Shown: piece after piece, positions 18,200 to 30,808 of the stretch
How positions within the stretch are numbered: position 1 is the first letter of the stretch
Layout: each line of letters begins with the position of its first letter
Source of the DNA: Margaritifera margaritifera
Lineage: Eukaryota; Mollusca; Bivalvia; Unionida; Margaritiferidae
Direction: 5' to 3'
DNA: 64,000 bases
NCBI GenBank assembly: GCA_029931535.1
Contig: JAQPZY010001581.1
Coordinates: 2,510,001 to 2,574,000 of the forward strand
Made by a program: the position numbers and the translations under genes
The notes under the pieces: model-generated
The model's input: only the letters and a program-made list of their open reading frames with translations
Database searches by the model: none
Told to the model about the DNA's origin: nothing

Positions 18200-19330
18200 T
18201 CCAAACAGAAATTAAGTATGGATAAAAGGGGACATAGTAAGGACTTAATTGTTAAAAATGGCATGTAGACATCATGGAATAACTTGGAAATAACCCGAAT
18301 AACTGTGAAATGTGACTCTACGGGGGATAGTATCAGTCTCTTTAGATCTTTAATATCTTCCAAAATATTCTTTTTATGCAACAAGTCCCTTTCATACCTT
18401 TCCTACCTTTAAAATAGTCTTTTTAGGACTAAATTTTAAAAAATGGCATGCAAGCATCATGCAACAACCTGTAATAAGCCCCATAAATGTGAAATATAAC
18501 ACTATGGGGCGATAGTAACAACCCTTTAGACTTTTAATATCTTCCAATTATTCTTCTTCTGCAACAACTCCCTTCAAAACCTTTCCGACCTTTAAAATAG
18601 TCTTTAAATGATTAAATTTTATAAAATGGCATGCAGGCATCACGCAACAACTTGGAATAACCTTCATAACTGTGAAATATAATTTTGTAGGGGACAGTAA
18701 CAGTCCCTTTAGACCTTGAATACCTTTCAAATATTTTTTTCATGAAACAACTCTCTTTAAGACCTTTCCTACCTTTAAAATAGTCTTCTAAGGACCAAAT
18801 TCTGAAAATGGTGTTCAGGCATGTGACAACTTAGAAATAACCTTCATAAATGTGAAATATGGCTGTACGGGGTGAATAGGAACAGTCCCTTTAGACCTTG
18901 AATGCCTTCAAAATATTCTTTTGATGCCGAAATTGCTAAACATGGCATGCATGGATCATGCAACAATGTGGTAAAGGCTTCATAAATGTGAAATATGGCT
19001 CCATGGACTGATAATAGCAATCCCTATACTTTCCTACCATCATAACATCCTTTTCAGGCCTAAATGATTCAAAATAACAAATGCAACCAACAAAAGAAAT
19101 AAGTAAAATAGGAAAGAAATAGATGCACACAATATATCTTAAAAATATTTTTTGTTAGGTCTAAATTACCCAAAATGGCATGCAGACATCATGCAACAAT
19201 TTGTAGTAGGCTTCATATCCGTGGGTGTTTAGATCTTTCCTACCTTCAAACTATTCTTTTAGGACTAAAGTCTGAAAATTCCCATCAGACATCACCTAAC
19301 AGCTAGGAGTAGCCTTCATTACTTCATTAC
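18200..19330. repeat. Degenerate tandem repeat, unit about 185 bp
   Basis: About six units marked by AATGGCATGCAGGCATCATG-type sequence at about 18256, 18443, 18626, 18808, 18939 and 19174, each followed by CATAAATGTGAAATATGGCT and CAGTCCCTTTAGACC. Units differ by many point changes and indels. The open frames on the minus strand come from this array. Confidence 0.75.
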
Positions 19331-19786
19331 CCTACCATTAGTAATATTTTCCTCAGTGACTATCTATTTCACAAATAGTTCTGTGCAACATTCTAAAAGA
19401 AAATGTTTCGATTCAGTCTCTTCCAGCAACATACTTGGATCCACACTTGTTACACATATAACACCATAAAAAATTATATTAATGATTAAATATAACTAAG
19501 TGAGAAAATAAATAATTCAATAAATAAATAAATAAAGAATAATAAATAAATTAATCAATCAAAATTGAAATATATCATTGTATTAAATATATAAAAAAAT
19601 TTAACATATATGTTTCAAGTACAAAATATTTACAAAAATTATACCATAAAGTAGAAAAATCAGATTAAATAAATAAATATTGAAAGCAAATATGAACTAA
19701 TTAGATACCTGAGATTAGTACTAAGAATTTATTTTGTATACCTTCTTTATTCATATACTTAATGTAAACTCAAAGTACACGGCATA

Positions 19787-19899
<113 letters not shown>

Positions 19900-20250
19900 C
19901 GATGAAAATCTCTAAGAAGCCGTCGGATAAAGTCGGACTTTAAAAAAACGAAAACCTGAGCATTCAATTTCTCGAGAAAGAGCGCAACAATTTGGAATTC
20001 CAAGTTATTGCATCCAATTTCTCGATAAGTAGCGAATTCAAAGTTGTCGCCCAACAAAATACTATCGGTTCGTAATAGGATACTGATTTTATTTCCAAGC
20101 TTCCAAAATAATGACAGACTATTTTACAAACAACAAATCTAATTGAATTTTAAATTGGTTTTAAATTATATCAATTATATAATTAGGAAAAAATATTACA
20201 TATTTACATTTGCACAACAAAAAAATAGTAACAAGAGGACATCATGTTTG
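19900..20250. other. Stretch upstream of the tentative NPHP1 start
   Basis: No gene recognised. Contains a near repeat of ATTTCTCGAGAAAGAGCGCAA / ATTTCTCGATAAGTAGCGAA at about 19967 and 20018. Confidence 0.35.
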
Positions 20251-20254
20251 TTGC

Positions 20255-20270
20255 AAAATGGCGGCATTGG
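20255..20270 (+). promoter_or_regulatory. YY1-like motif near the tentative NPHP1 start
   Basis: CAAAATGGCGGCATT matches the YY1 core AAnATGGCGGC. Such sites usually lie close to transcription starts of TATA-less housekeeping genes. It is about 100 bp upstream of ATG 20364. Confidence 0.35.
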
Positions 20271-20363
20271 GATTAGTTCGCCTTTACATGTCAAGAACGA
20301 CTCTTCTTCATTTGTGAATAGCTGTCGAATTGGTGTATATGTACTGATAGATATATATCTAGG

Positions 20364-20456
20364 ATGGGAAAGGAAGTTGGTCCACTTGAAAAAGCCACGA
20401 AAGATGGCGATCAGCTTAAGAAAAAGGTAATCAAACTGCAGAATTACCTCGAAAAG
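20364..20456 (+). CDS. NPHP1: Tentative first exon of NPHP1 (coiled-coil start)
   Basis: ATG 20364 reads MGKEVGPLEKATKDGDQLKK then KVIKLQNYLEKNK, a short heptad-like helix comparable to the N-terminal coiled coil of nephrocystin-1. The next exon found (34335) needs a donor after the second codon base. Splitting codon 32 (AA/GTCTAT, at 20458) would do this but is a weak donor, and at least one exon of the family's N-terminus is missing between, so the 3' end is uncertain. The YY1-like motif upstream supports a gene start. It could also be a chance open frame. Confidence 0.35.
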
Positions 20457-20639
20457 AACAAGTCTATTCATGCTGACATCTGTCATGGTCCTCGGGCTTG
20501 TATTTTACCTTTTATTCTCTGCAGTTTAGCGGGTGCTGTTACAATGATCTCGATATCACAGAAAAAAGGGAAATTGTTATACCAAAATTTCATGTTTGTC
20601 GATAAAATGTGTGCGGCTTTTGTGTGAAAGGCAGTTCCA

Positions 20640-22080
20640 TCTTATATATCCCTTCCCAACCTCTGCTACTAAAGTTAGGAGTCTTTATGTCCTACATCTA
20701 ATATAGGATCGTATGAAGCTGGCAGTCGCGATACAGGATATAATAATATGTAATAGGCAAAGCCTAGGAAACGCGAGAGCAGGTTCAGTTATGTGTGTAG
20801 TGTCTGACATACTGCATGTATAGCTACTGCCTGGGTGCTTCTCCATACAGTGAATGCATACACGCAAACATGTTTTACCCAAGGCCATGTGTGCATTCAT
20901 TGCTTGTGCAAAAGTACTTTTTTTATTGCATGGAATATTTTCATAAGTGGATATAAAAAATATGTTTTAACTCTTGAATTTGCATTAGGAATAATTTTAG
21001 TTCCCTCTGCCTTTTTGACATTGGAAATAAATACAACTTTGATAATTTCATGGTTTATTTAAATTCAAAGACTAATGAGTTTTGGCATTAAATCATGTTA
21101 TAACTTGGGGAAATAAAAAATGCTATGTATATGGATGTTCTTTTATCATATTTCTTTGATGTTAATTTTTTCAATTTTATGATAACACACATGTTTGTAA
21201 ACTTTTTTTGATGCTACCGTGCATGTACCCTGATGCTATCAAAAATTTCTGGGGAGATCACTGGGATTCCTGGAAATTCTTTTTCAGCAGTAGAGTGTCA
21301 GTTCCTTCTAGGGACTCTTGTTGAATTTTTAGCTGTAATGTGACTATTTTAGTCATAACTGAGAGCGCTATGACATATGTAAAACCTGATTACAGCAATC
21401 CATATCATAGCATTTTTCTGACCAAAACTTCAGAATTGGTACATGAAAATTTTAAACTTATCCTTTGGTAACCCAAAGAATCATGTGGCAACTTAAAACT
21501 TAAATCATCACATTTATCCATAGATAATCTGATTAAGACAATGGACAGCTCCATTTTAATGCTGACATGAGTTAGTACACTGCTTGGTCTCGAGGAAGAT
21601 TTGTGAATTTTTCAGTAGTTCAGGCAAGACGGCATCTCAGATAACTATTACCTCATATATGCACTATATTCATGTCATAAAATTGCAGTTCAATCAATAT
21701 ATAATGGCAGCCATTGTGCTCTTGTTGCCATGTGTTAACTCCCTTTAGGAGTATATACATATTGAGTTAGATCCACTAAGGAGTACATAGGAATATTCAA
21801 AAACTTTGTAAAACTCTGACTGACACACTCATACATATATTCAAAAAAAAAACTACATTGAAATACTATCTTTGAATTTATTGAAATGTCTTTAACATAA
21901 AAGTGCTTGCAGAGAGTTTTGAAACTATTCAATAGTTGTTATTCCATTAAGTAAGTATGCAATTCACGTGTATTTATTCAAGATTTTGTTTTTAATCCAG
22001 CACATAAATTATCATTTCATCTTCAAATAGGTGACTTGATTATAATACCTTAGGAGTACGACCACTACTTAGTAAATCTT
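20640..22080. other. Intronic stretch without recognised elements
   Basis: Nothing recognised beyond AT-rich sequence. Assumed intron 1 of NPHP1. Confidence 0.35.
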
Positions 22081-23584
22081 GCCCTCCCAAGATAAAATTT
22101 TATCTATAAAAGTTAAAAGTTGTCTGCCTACATAGGTGGGAGTTAGACAGAGTGATCTACCCCTTAGACATAGGTATTGGCACCAAATCCCATCTTTACT
22201 ACAGTTACTACTTCTGCTCATGCTAGGTAGAATGCTAGAGACCTCGCAAAAATTTGATGTCAAGAGTTGTCATGCTACAGAGCAAATTGGATGAGTTTCT
22301 TATATAAGGGAAGTATATGCCATCTATATTTTGGACTATTTCTCGCTCTTTACTGTATCTCAATAGGGATGGACCTCTAGCATGGTTAGTCATTACTCTG
22401 GGCAAGCTTCTACAGCAACACCAAGATTTCAAAAGAATCCTCTGTGTCACCACACTCTTCAATTGTCAAGCTCCATCATCTTTGCTCAACCCAATGATGA
22501 CAAAAAAAGACTGCTTTTTGGCATCACTTGAAGAGGTCTTTCACCAGTTACCACCAGAATTTTGTCAACCTTCTGCTCCATAAGCAGCTTTGTTCAGAGT
22601 CCCAGCATCAGTTGATCCGTTATCCGAGAAAGATCAACCAGCATTCAAACAATTACCACAATCTGCTCAATTGGCTGACTTATTGTGTTGGTTAGAAAGG
22701 CAACTACAAGACCTAAGCATCAATAGAGTTTTTCACAGCAACAACTGCTGTCCAATTTAAAAAAAGCATACTATAAAACACATGCCAGTATTTCACACAG
22801 AAGTCCAAGCTATCGACAGAGATGTAGCCGGTCAAAAGCCTTATCAGTAATAATGAACTGGAAACACTTCAATGACACACAATAGTTGGTCCAGAACATT
22901 AGTGCTATAGGTTCTATGCTGGACCAGTCTCAGATCCGAACGCCTGGGCAGTTGATGCTCTTTCCATAGACTGGAATGGTTTGGACACCTATGCTTATCC
23001 TCTGACACCTCTGATCCCAAAGATCTTGCAAAAAGTGAGGGAATCAGAGTGCTGTCTTATCCTGGTTGTTTCCCTCAAGTGGGAAAGATCATGGGTAAAC
23101 AACTTGTTAAATCTGGCAGTGGAAATGGCAAGGAAAGTAATGACCTTTTCTCACCTGCTCAAGCAAGCTCAATGGCATGAGTTTCATCTGAACCCAGATC
23201 TATTGAACATGCACATCTGGATCATATCATTGAAGCTCTCAGGGGAGAGCATTCTCAGAACAAGTGGTGGAGAGAATTGCTCAGGCAAGAAGGCCCACCA
23301 TTTCGTAAGTGTTTGAAGGGAAGTGGAGACTTTTCTCACAGTGGTGCAAGCAAGGACACATTCCTCCACTTAAGGCATCAAAACAAAACCGCAGATAGTT
23401 AAATTTCTCCTATGGCATTTCGAGGTAACGAAGTTAGCACCAATCACGATAGAAGGGTAACTGAAGTATAGATTGGATTTCGCACCAATCCCAATATCTG
23501 AGGGGGAAATTATTCTGTCTGACTCCCACCTATGTGGGCAGACAACTTTTAGCTTTTATAGCTAAAATTTTAGCTTAGGAGGGC
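22081..23584. mobile_element. DIRS-derived element with 71 bp inverted termini
   Basis: Termini 22081-22151 and 23514-23584 are inverted repeats matching at 65 of 71 positions. Between them are decayed DIRS-type pieces on the + strand: a gag-like part (22310-22740), a stretch with NAWAVDALSIDWNGLDTYAY from the end of the RT/RNase H polyprotein (22935-23200), and the start of a tyrosine recombinase (about 23310-23500: FSHSGASKDTFLHL). The internal order suggests a deletion derivative of a tyrosine-recombinase retrotransposon. No intact protein. Confidence 0.65.
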
Positions 23585-23800
23585 TGGGTTTGCAATGTAA
23601 TGGTTGTACTCATAAGGTATTATGATTGGGTCAGTATTATTGGAGAAATATTTTTTACTCCAAGAAACTGTTTTGTCATAACAGGTTGACTCACTGGTAA
23701 AGGAAAGCACCAAAGCCATTTCCAACAAGAAGCTGCAAGACAAGCAAGAAAATCTTAAGGAGTTGTTCAAGAGGTGAAGAAAAAAGATGTTCTCTCTCTC
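23585..23800. other. Short spacer
   Basis: No recognised content. Confidence 0.3.
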
Positions 23801-23807
23801 ACTCTTT

Positions 23808-23967
<160 letters not shown>

Positions 23968-24449
23968 TTATTTATCAGTAATACATCATCTGCTACTATT
24001 GCATTGTTTTCCTTTTCCAAGCTAATTATTCCCTCCTCCAATTAGTATTGGAGGGCCAGAATTGAAACGAACATGATCCCAGTCATGATCCTTGGTCACA
24101 GCCGACATATGGAATACCATACTCTTTTTTTTCTTGGACAACACACATGCTACATGTGTGCCATATCACTCATCAAAATTTGCCTTAATTTTGATTATTA
24201 ACATCTTTTTGACATTTCACCTACTTTTTTTATTATTTGAGTGTTTGTCTCCTCAGTCCCTGCTTTAATCGAGTGTTATCTGTGTTCATATTGCAAATTT
24301 GGGGGTGGGGGTTTGCACCTGCTTAGCAAGCGGTGCTTCATTAAAATGTATCCCCTTCTTTGTTCTGGTGCTAGAATAAGTATTGTCTACCTTTTGTTGG
24401 TTCTGGATTTTCTTTTTGTTTTGCATGCATTTTTATCTTTCAGAGCTTC

Positions 24450-26770
24450 TAATGTCACAAAGTGTGGGCATGGAAAAGTTCTGTGGGGCACTCATCCCAC
24501 CTGCTAAGCGTGCACAGGGTGTGCATGCATGAATGGCTTTCCAGTTTGTTGTCTTTGGTCTGACCAGATGTGGAACTTCATGGAAAGTTGCCACACATAC
24601 AAAGGGAGGAAGATCCCTTATCATGTTGGTGAAGACTACTGCCCCTGTGGTGCAAGAACATTCTATGACCTCTGTGGTCTGGAGATCACCTTAAGGGCCA
24701 AGGATCCCTGATGCTCATTACAATGCTATCAGTACTGGTGAGGAATCGATTCTTGGTGTCCAAAGGGAGGAAAAACACCTTGAGAGGGAAGAGCAGCTAT
24801 CTCATTCAGATAAATCTGATGTGGGCTCATCCATCAGATCATCATTGCCAGACCATTCATGCACCAGGCACAGGTCATTGGTCATTCACCGGTCACTGGG
24901 CATAAAACTTCACACACTAGGTTTTGATCATCAGTCTGGAAACAGGGTTCAGGTCACTAACCCCTCATCCCTGACTAGTTTTCATTTCTGGGAACATTCC
25001 TATCACAGACCCCCATCTTCTTTCACCAGCCCAAACTGACTCAATTAAGGGAAGAGGTACACACCCTTCTGCAGAAGGGCACAGTAAAGAGGGTGGAAAA
25101 CATCCAGACTCCAGCTTTCTATTCCCAGATCCTTTTGGTATAAAAAAATGGTGGAAAGCTTTGGCTCATAATCGACCTTTCCACCTTAAACAAATTTCTT
25201 TGAAAAGAATGCTTCAAGATGGAGACTACTGCCTTAGTCAGGAATGCCATAAGGCCCTGTGACTGGGCAGTCTCCATCTTCAGAATGCATACCTCCACAT
25301 TCCCATCTTCCCTTCACATAGGAAATACCTCAGGTTTTGTCTGAACCAGGAGGTTCTTCAATTTTGAGCCCTTCCATTCTGCCTCGTCTTCGCCCCCAGA
25401 GCCTTTACTATGGTGATGGGGGTAGTTTGCAAACCCACTTGAGGTCATTAGGGATCTTCCAGTATGTCAATGACTGGTTGGTGCACAACGTCCTCGGAAG
25501 GTGAGCCATCTCAGTCTTATCCCAAAAGTAGAGAAGTTGGATCTCATCCCTTCTCAGGACTTCATATTTGTGGTGATGAATTTCCTCACCAACCAAGGGA
25601 GGGTTCATGTTCCTCTGGACAGGATCAACCAAATCCTGTCCCTCATAATAGCCCTTCTGTCCAAGACCTTGTTATCAGGTTGCATTTACCTCCATCTTCT
25701 GAGGATTCTGAACTCGGCTGTGTACTTGGTTCTTCTAGGGAGACTTACTTGTATCCTCAGTTCCCATTGGGAGACTTACTTACATCCTCTCCAATTCCTG
25801 CTTCTAGAAAGCTGGAGACCACACAAGGACCCTCTGTCAGCTGGGATCCGATTTTCATCACCATTTGCAATCAGGACCAGTTTCTAACTGGAATCACAAT
25901 TCACACCTGCAAAGCCCAACCCTTCTCTGTACACCAACACATCAGATTCAGGATGCGGTGTTCACCTGGAGTCAGAGCGGGTAGTTCTTCAGGAATTTTG
26001 GTCCCAGGAAGAAGCCCTTCATATCAACAACTTGGAAATGCAGGCAGTGTATCTAATCTTACAGGAGTGTGTCAGCCTCATAAGGCATCATTGTGTTGTG
26101 GTTGCCTCAGACAACACATCAGTAGTAGCATACCTCAGGCATTGGGGAGATACACATGCTTCATTTTGGGTGAAAGTTTGGAACCTCCTCTGATGGGCAG
26201 CCTTTGAGCAGATCACTCTCAGAGTCAACCATATTCTGGGCAAGAGGAATATCCTGACACACAGTCTGTCCAGAGGGGTCATGTGGTCCTCACAGAATGG
26301 TCTCCACACTGGTCAGTAGCAGTCACTTTTTAGGCGAGACCCTTATTGGACTTGTTTGCTATGAGACTGAACAATAAGTTCCCCATTTATGTCTCTTCAG
26401 TACCAGATCAGAGAACCTAGGCAGTAGATGCCTTCAGTCTAAGGTGGAATAATCTCTGTATGCATACAGCTTCCCATCTTTCAAAATAATTCTGCACATA
26501 CTCCACCAAGTTATGATCCCCACTGCTTGACTCATCCTGACTCATCCTGGTAGCCACCCAGGATGAGCTGAGCCATGGAGATCCTGACTTGAGGCCCCAA
26601 TGGTCGTGGTTCAGTGACCTACTTGACCTGTTGGTAAATAAACCCAGGAGATTACCACAAAGGACCTGCTGTTGCAGCACAGGGGGTCTCTCCACAGCAA
26701 CCCAGGGTTGATCAAATCCCATAGCCTGACATTCTGAACTAATCATGATCAAAGTCGGAAAAGTAAACTT
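24450..26770 (+). pseudogene. DIRS-like retrotransposon: gag-like and RT/RNase H, decayed
   Basis: A Cys-rich gag-like part (24450-24800: CGHGKVLWGTHPTC, then CGARTFYDLCGLEITLRAKDP) is followed by reverse transcriptase from about 25035 (LTQLREEVHTLLQKGTVKRV, IIDLSTLNKF, METTALVRNAIRPCDWAVS). The catalytic region near 25460 reads as VCQ*LVG where YVDDW-type sequence is expected, and the Asp pair falls in a neighbouring frame (YVNDWLVHNV). RNase H with VVASDNTSVVAYLRHWG lies at 26097-26150. The C-terminal extension, with a 'W+PP' style tail, reaches about 26770. Stops and frameshifts throughout. The tyrosine recombinase part is separate, at 28480. Confidence 0.7.
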
Positions 26771-26779
26771 TTCCAAGGC

Positions 26780-27480
26780 TTTATTCCCATTTTTAAAACA
26801 AGTTGAGCAAGTTCAAAATTTCATGTTTTAATCACTTTATTTGTCTTTGTCTGGTCATTCATGTCCTCCTGGTGTACTAATTGCTTTAATCTACCTCCCT
26901 CTATTTATTCATTCACATCCTGAGATATACCACATCTATTGTAAGAAGTCTTTAGTACTGTCACATGTGTGCGTATTCTGTTACTGCATGATTGCATTTT
27001 GGGCTAAGCAACTGAATTATCAGCCAATCAAAACACTTAAAACAAAACAAATCTGGTATGATTAATTAGCAGTGTTATAAAAGGATGTGTTATATTGTGT
27101 TTACTGAACCCAGATACTCATGCATGGATCACCCTTTGATTTCAAGGTTTCATTTATGAACTTAACAAAATTATTTGTACATTTTATATATGTTGTTTTG
27201 TTTTTGTTCTTTTTTGCATGCAGGTGCAATGTTCTCCCTCAGTAGTTGTCTGGCAAACAGATTTTTATCAAGTATTGTATTGAAGTTTGAATTTAACTGA
27301 TTAAATGACAGTAATGATTCTTTAATTTTTTTAACTGATTATACAGGGGACCAACTTCCACATGCGATATTGTGTTTGAAGTGAAACAATTACACTAATT
27401 AAGGAATTGTCTGTGTCTACATTTAGGCGACAAAAATGTATGTTATGATCACTTTAAAAGTAGTGAGGTGATCTTTACTA
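26780..27480. other. Intronic spacer
   Basis: No gene recognised; AT-rich. Confidence 0.35.
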
Positions 27481-27481
27481 T

Positions 27482-28292
27482 TTGGATAAAAAGAGTTTAC
27501 AAAATTATTTTTGCAAGGAAGGTAATAATGAAGATTCAGAGAAGAAAAACTCACATGAAAGTAAAGGGATAAAACATAAGGCTTGCACCAAGTGTGAGGT
27601 AACTATTTCTCCAAAGAGACGCAAGTCAGACTCTGTGGCTGCGAAAAATGTAAAATACTGGGTTGATAATTATTAACAGCGTTAATTTATTGACTCTGAA
27701 GGAAAGCTGTTTTGCGGTTATTGCAAACAATATCCAGACTGGCATGGGTTGGATATTCAGCCAGAGTATTTGTAAATGGAACTTACAAATTCAGTGTTTA
27801 ATCAAGTCTCATGACAGTTTTGAACCTCATAAAGCTTGTGTGCAGCACAGTATATGCATGACACTAGCCAGCATGTGCAGAAAATCCCTTAAGTTAGAGT
27901 TTCTGACACTCCACTAGGAAAGGCCAATTTAAAATTAAATGAGAATGAAATGAAAAACAGAAATGAGAGCTCTTTTTAACACAGCCTACACCCTAGCTCT
28001 ATATGGAAAACCATTTTCAGATATGGCAATGCTGTGTATACTCTGGGAGAAGAACGATATTGACTTGGTCCTCATTATGAGAACAGACTCAGGGACAAGA
28101 GACTTTGTTCTGTCAGTTGATCAAGTCTCCAGAGAAGAAGTCATGGAAAGATTGAATTCAACTAAATTCCTTTCCATTCTGGCTGATGGAAGTACTTATG
28201 CTAACCATATCAGAGCAAGAAGTAGTGTATATAAGATACCTTGGGAATGGAAAACTGAAATATTCAGCTCTTTGAAGAAAGAAAATAAATAA
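27482..28292 (+). pseudogene. ZNF862-like/hAT transposase remnant 1
   Basis: Begins DKKSLQNYFCKEG, then a Lys-rich part, then a decayed TTF-type zinc finger (VKYWVDNY, EGKLFCGYCKQYPDW), and further on FNTAYTLALYGKPFSDMAML, IDLVLIMRTDSGTRDFV, VSREEVMERLNSTKFLSILADGS, which is the conserved DUF4371/hAT core with its 'LADGST' motif. Several stops and frame changes separate these parts. The C-terminal dimerisation domain is missing. The N-terminal KKSLQNYF resembles a PCNA-binding box with K in place of Q. Confidence 0.7.
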
Positions 28293-28479
28293 ATATGTTG
28301 TGCATTATTTCTTTTGTTTTTTCTGTGGATTAAAGTGCATACATCTCATCGAATCTAGACAAGAAATTAAAATTTTGGGACAAGTGTAAAGGTAGGTGGG
28401 ACAAGTGAATTTTCTGAAACAACTTGTCCTCAACAGGTGCATGAACAAAAATTTGATCAGCCCTGTAGCCTACAGATTC

Positions 28480-29035
28480 TTCACCTTCACACTTGGTTCA
28501 TCTTAAGCGATCAATCCACCAGGACCAGTTTTTGAGCATATTCAAGGCTAGGAGGTAATCTAGTTCCAGGGCTATATGGCAGCCCTTTCAAACACTCAAA
28601 TTCTCTAGGGGTTCTGCCATTGGGTCAGAGCCTCATCTTTCTGATCTCATCAAGTATTTTGAGCTAGAGACTGGTATCACACTCACTAATGCCTAGACAG
28701 AATCTTTCATGTGTTCTTTGCGCATTGTCCTTGTGAACCTGTAAGCGACTTTTCCTTTTGAAAACCTTACCCTCAAGACTTTCCTGCTTTTCTTAGCATC
28801 AGCAAGAAGGAGCGAACTTCATGCCTTGTTAATGGAAAAGAGTTGTGCATGGTTCAATGGTAACTATGATTTGGTTTCACTTCTTTGCCAACCTGTGTTT
28901 ATAGATAAGAATCTGCTACCTTTAGTAGCACCAGTTCCTATCGAGATCACCAGTCTCAGTCGTATCTCTGTTGGGGATGGTCAAGATAGGCTTCTTTGCC
29001 CATTTAGGGTCTTAAGGTTTTATTTGGTCCTCTAA
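28480..29035 (+). pseudogene. DIRS-type tyrosine recombinase fragment
   Basis: The open part 28826-29035 reads MEKSCAWFNGNYDLVSLL, VFIDKNLLPLVAPVPIEI and DRLLCPFRVLRFYL, matching the middle of DIRS tyrosine recombinases (the 'LCPVRALRFYL' segment). The upstream 340 bp show the same family in broken frames. The catalytic R-H-R-Y end is missing. It may be the 3' part of the element at 24450, split off by the hAT remnant at 27482. Confidence 0.6.
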
Positions 29036-29179
29036 ACATGCACCACTGGGTAAAGTAATAAATCTGACCTAATTGGCTTACAAGTAAAATATTAGAAGAC
29101 ATGAAAACACAAGACCAGTTCAAGGCGATGGGAAACCAGGCACAGTATGAAGTATGGGGAAATAAAATATCAAGCATGA

Positions 29180-30480
29180 TTAAACGAGCTAAAAAACACT
29201 TGTTATCAATCAGTGCTTGAAAACAAAAAGAGCAATTCAGATTTTGTTTGGAAAGTTTTCAGTGAACTCATGGGGAAAACACAGAAAAGTCCAGAGAAAA
29301 TAAAATGTGTTCACTTCTTGTAAATGATACCATTTGTTGCTGATGCCGTTGATATTGCAAATGTTTTCTGTGACTTTTTTCATCAACATTGACCCAAAAT
29401 TAAAGGAACTTTGTTAAAAAATGTCTCACTGAACTTGATACCAAGAAAGCTACAGGACTTGATCAGATTGGTCCACGACTCATGAAAAGATCTTTCTTGG
29501 CTATTTCAGGAAGCATAACATGTATAATATATTTAAGTATTGCAAACTCATCTGTCCCCAAAATATGGAAAACTGTAAAAGTAATGCCTATTCACAAAAC
29601 AGGTTTTAATGGAGATGCAGATACGTTTAACTACTGACCAATTTTGACACTACATGTACCCAACTTGTCAAAATTTATTGAAAAGCATGTCCACAAGTCA
29701 TTCATGTCATATTTAACCAAATACTAGCTGTTACACCCTAACCAGTCAGTCTTTAGACAGATTCATTGACGTGATACTGCCTTGTTCTTCCTAATTGATA
29801 AATGCTTCAAGCTCTATAGCAAGGTGGAATAATAGGATATGTATTTACAGATTTCAGGAAAGCTTTTGACATGGTGGATCATAAAATCTTTTTGAACAAA
29901 CCTAAAATTTACCAATTTGATGACAGCACAATTAAATGGTTTACTTCATACTTAAATGAGAGAACACAACATGTTTATATAAATGACATTCTGTCTGAAC
30001 CTGGAACAATTAGATATAGAGTCCCACAAGATTCAATTCTAGGTTCATTAATATTTATATTATTTATTAATGACCTACTCCTTTTATTGGGGGACTCAAT
30101 TTCATCTACAGATCTCAATGCTGATAGCACAACATTATGAGACATTCAAAACACAAAGTATGACCTGGACATTTTTTATAGGCTGCCCTGAACAAACTGG
30201 ACAACTGGTGCACAAGCAGTGGCATGGTGGTTCATACTGGTAAAACTAAAATATGACTTGTCTCAAAAGAAAAAAAGAACAAATCTTGATAATGATGAAC
30301 TATGTCTAAAATGGAAGGATCTAAATTTGCGAATGGTCTATCAAGATAGAATACTTGGTGCAAGATTAATATTAGGAAAACCTGTCATATAGGTAAAAGC
30401 TATGCTATCAAATATATCAGTAAAAAGGTAACTCAAGTTTATGGCTTCTCTGAGTTCCATGTCTACAAAATAGTATAACA
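29180..30480 (+). pseudogene. Jockey/CR1-like LINE reverse transcriptase, decayed
   Basis: Pieces in order: TGLDQIGPRLMKRSFLAISG (29457 on), VPKIWKTVKVMPIHKTG, then from 29830 FTDFRKAFDMVDHKIF, STIKWFTSYLNERTQHVYI, RYRVPQDSILGSLIFILFIN (the 'PQGSILGPLLFLLYIND' block with G to D) and NADSTTL, where the catalytic YADD reads NADS. Stops and frameshifts are frequent. No endonuclease recognised. Confidence 0.75.
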
Positions 30481-30647
30481 ATTTCCAAACCAAATAAGGA
30501 ATTATTCAAAAGAAGTTTCCAGTACTCTGGAACTTTGCTCTGGAACAGTATTCCAGTAGAGATTAGAAATGCCCACTTTATTTCTTTTTTCCAAAATCAA
30601 TATAATCAGTGGCTTCAGAGATGTAGTTAAAATAAATGTATTAAAAA

Positions 30648-30808
<161 letters not shown>

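Noticed and set aside
18200..19330. CRISPR array
   Set aside because: Repeats are long, degenerate and animal-type satellite; no short conserved repeat with unique spacers.
20364..20627. Whole ORF 20364-20627 as a separate 87-residue gene
   Set aside because: Only the first 30 codons look helical and gene-like; the rest has no recognisable pattern.
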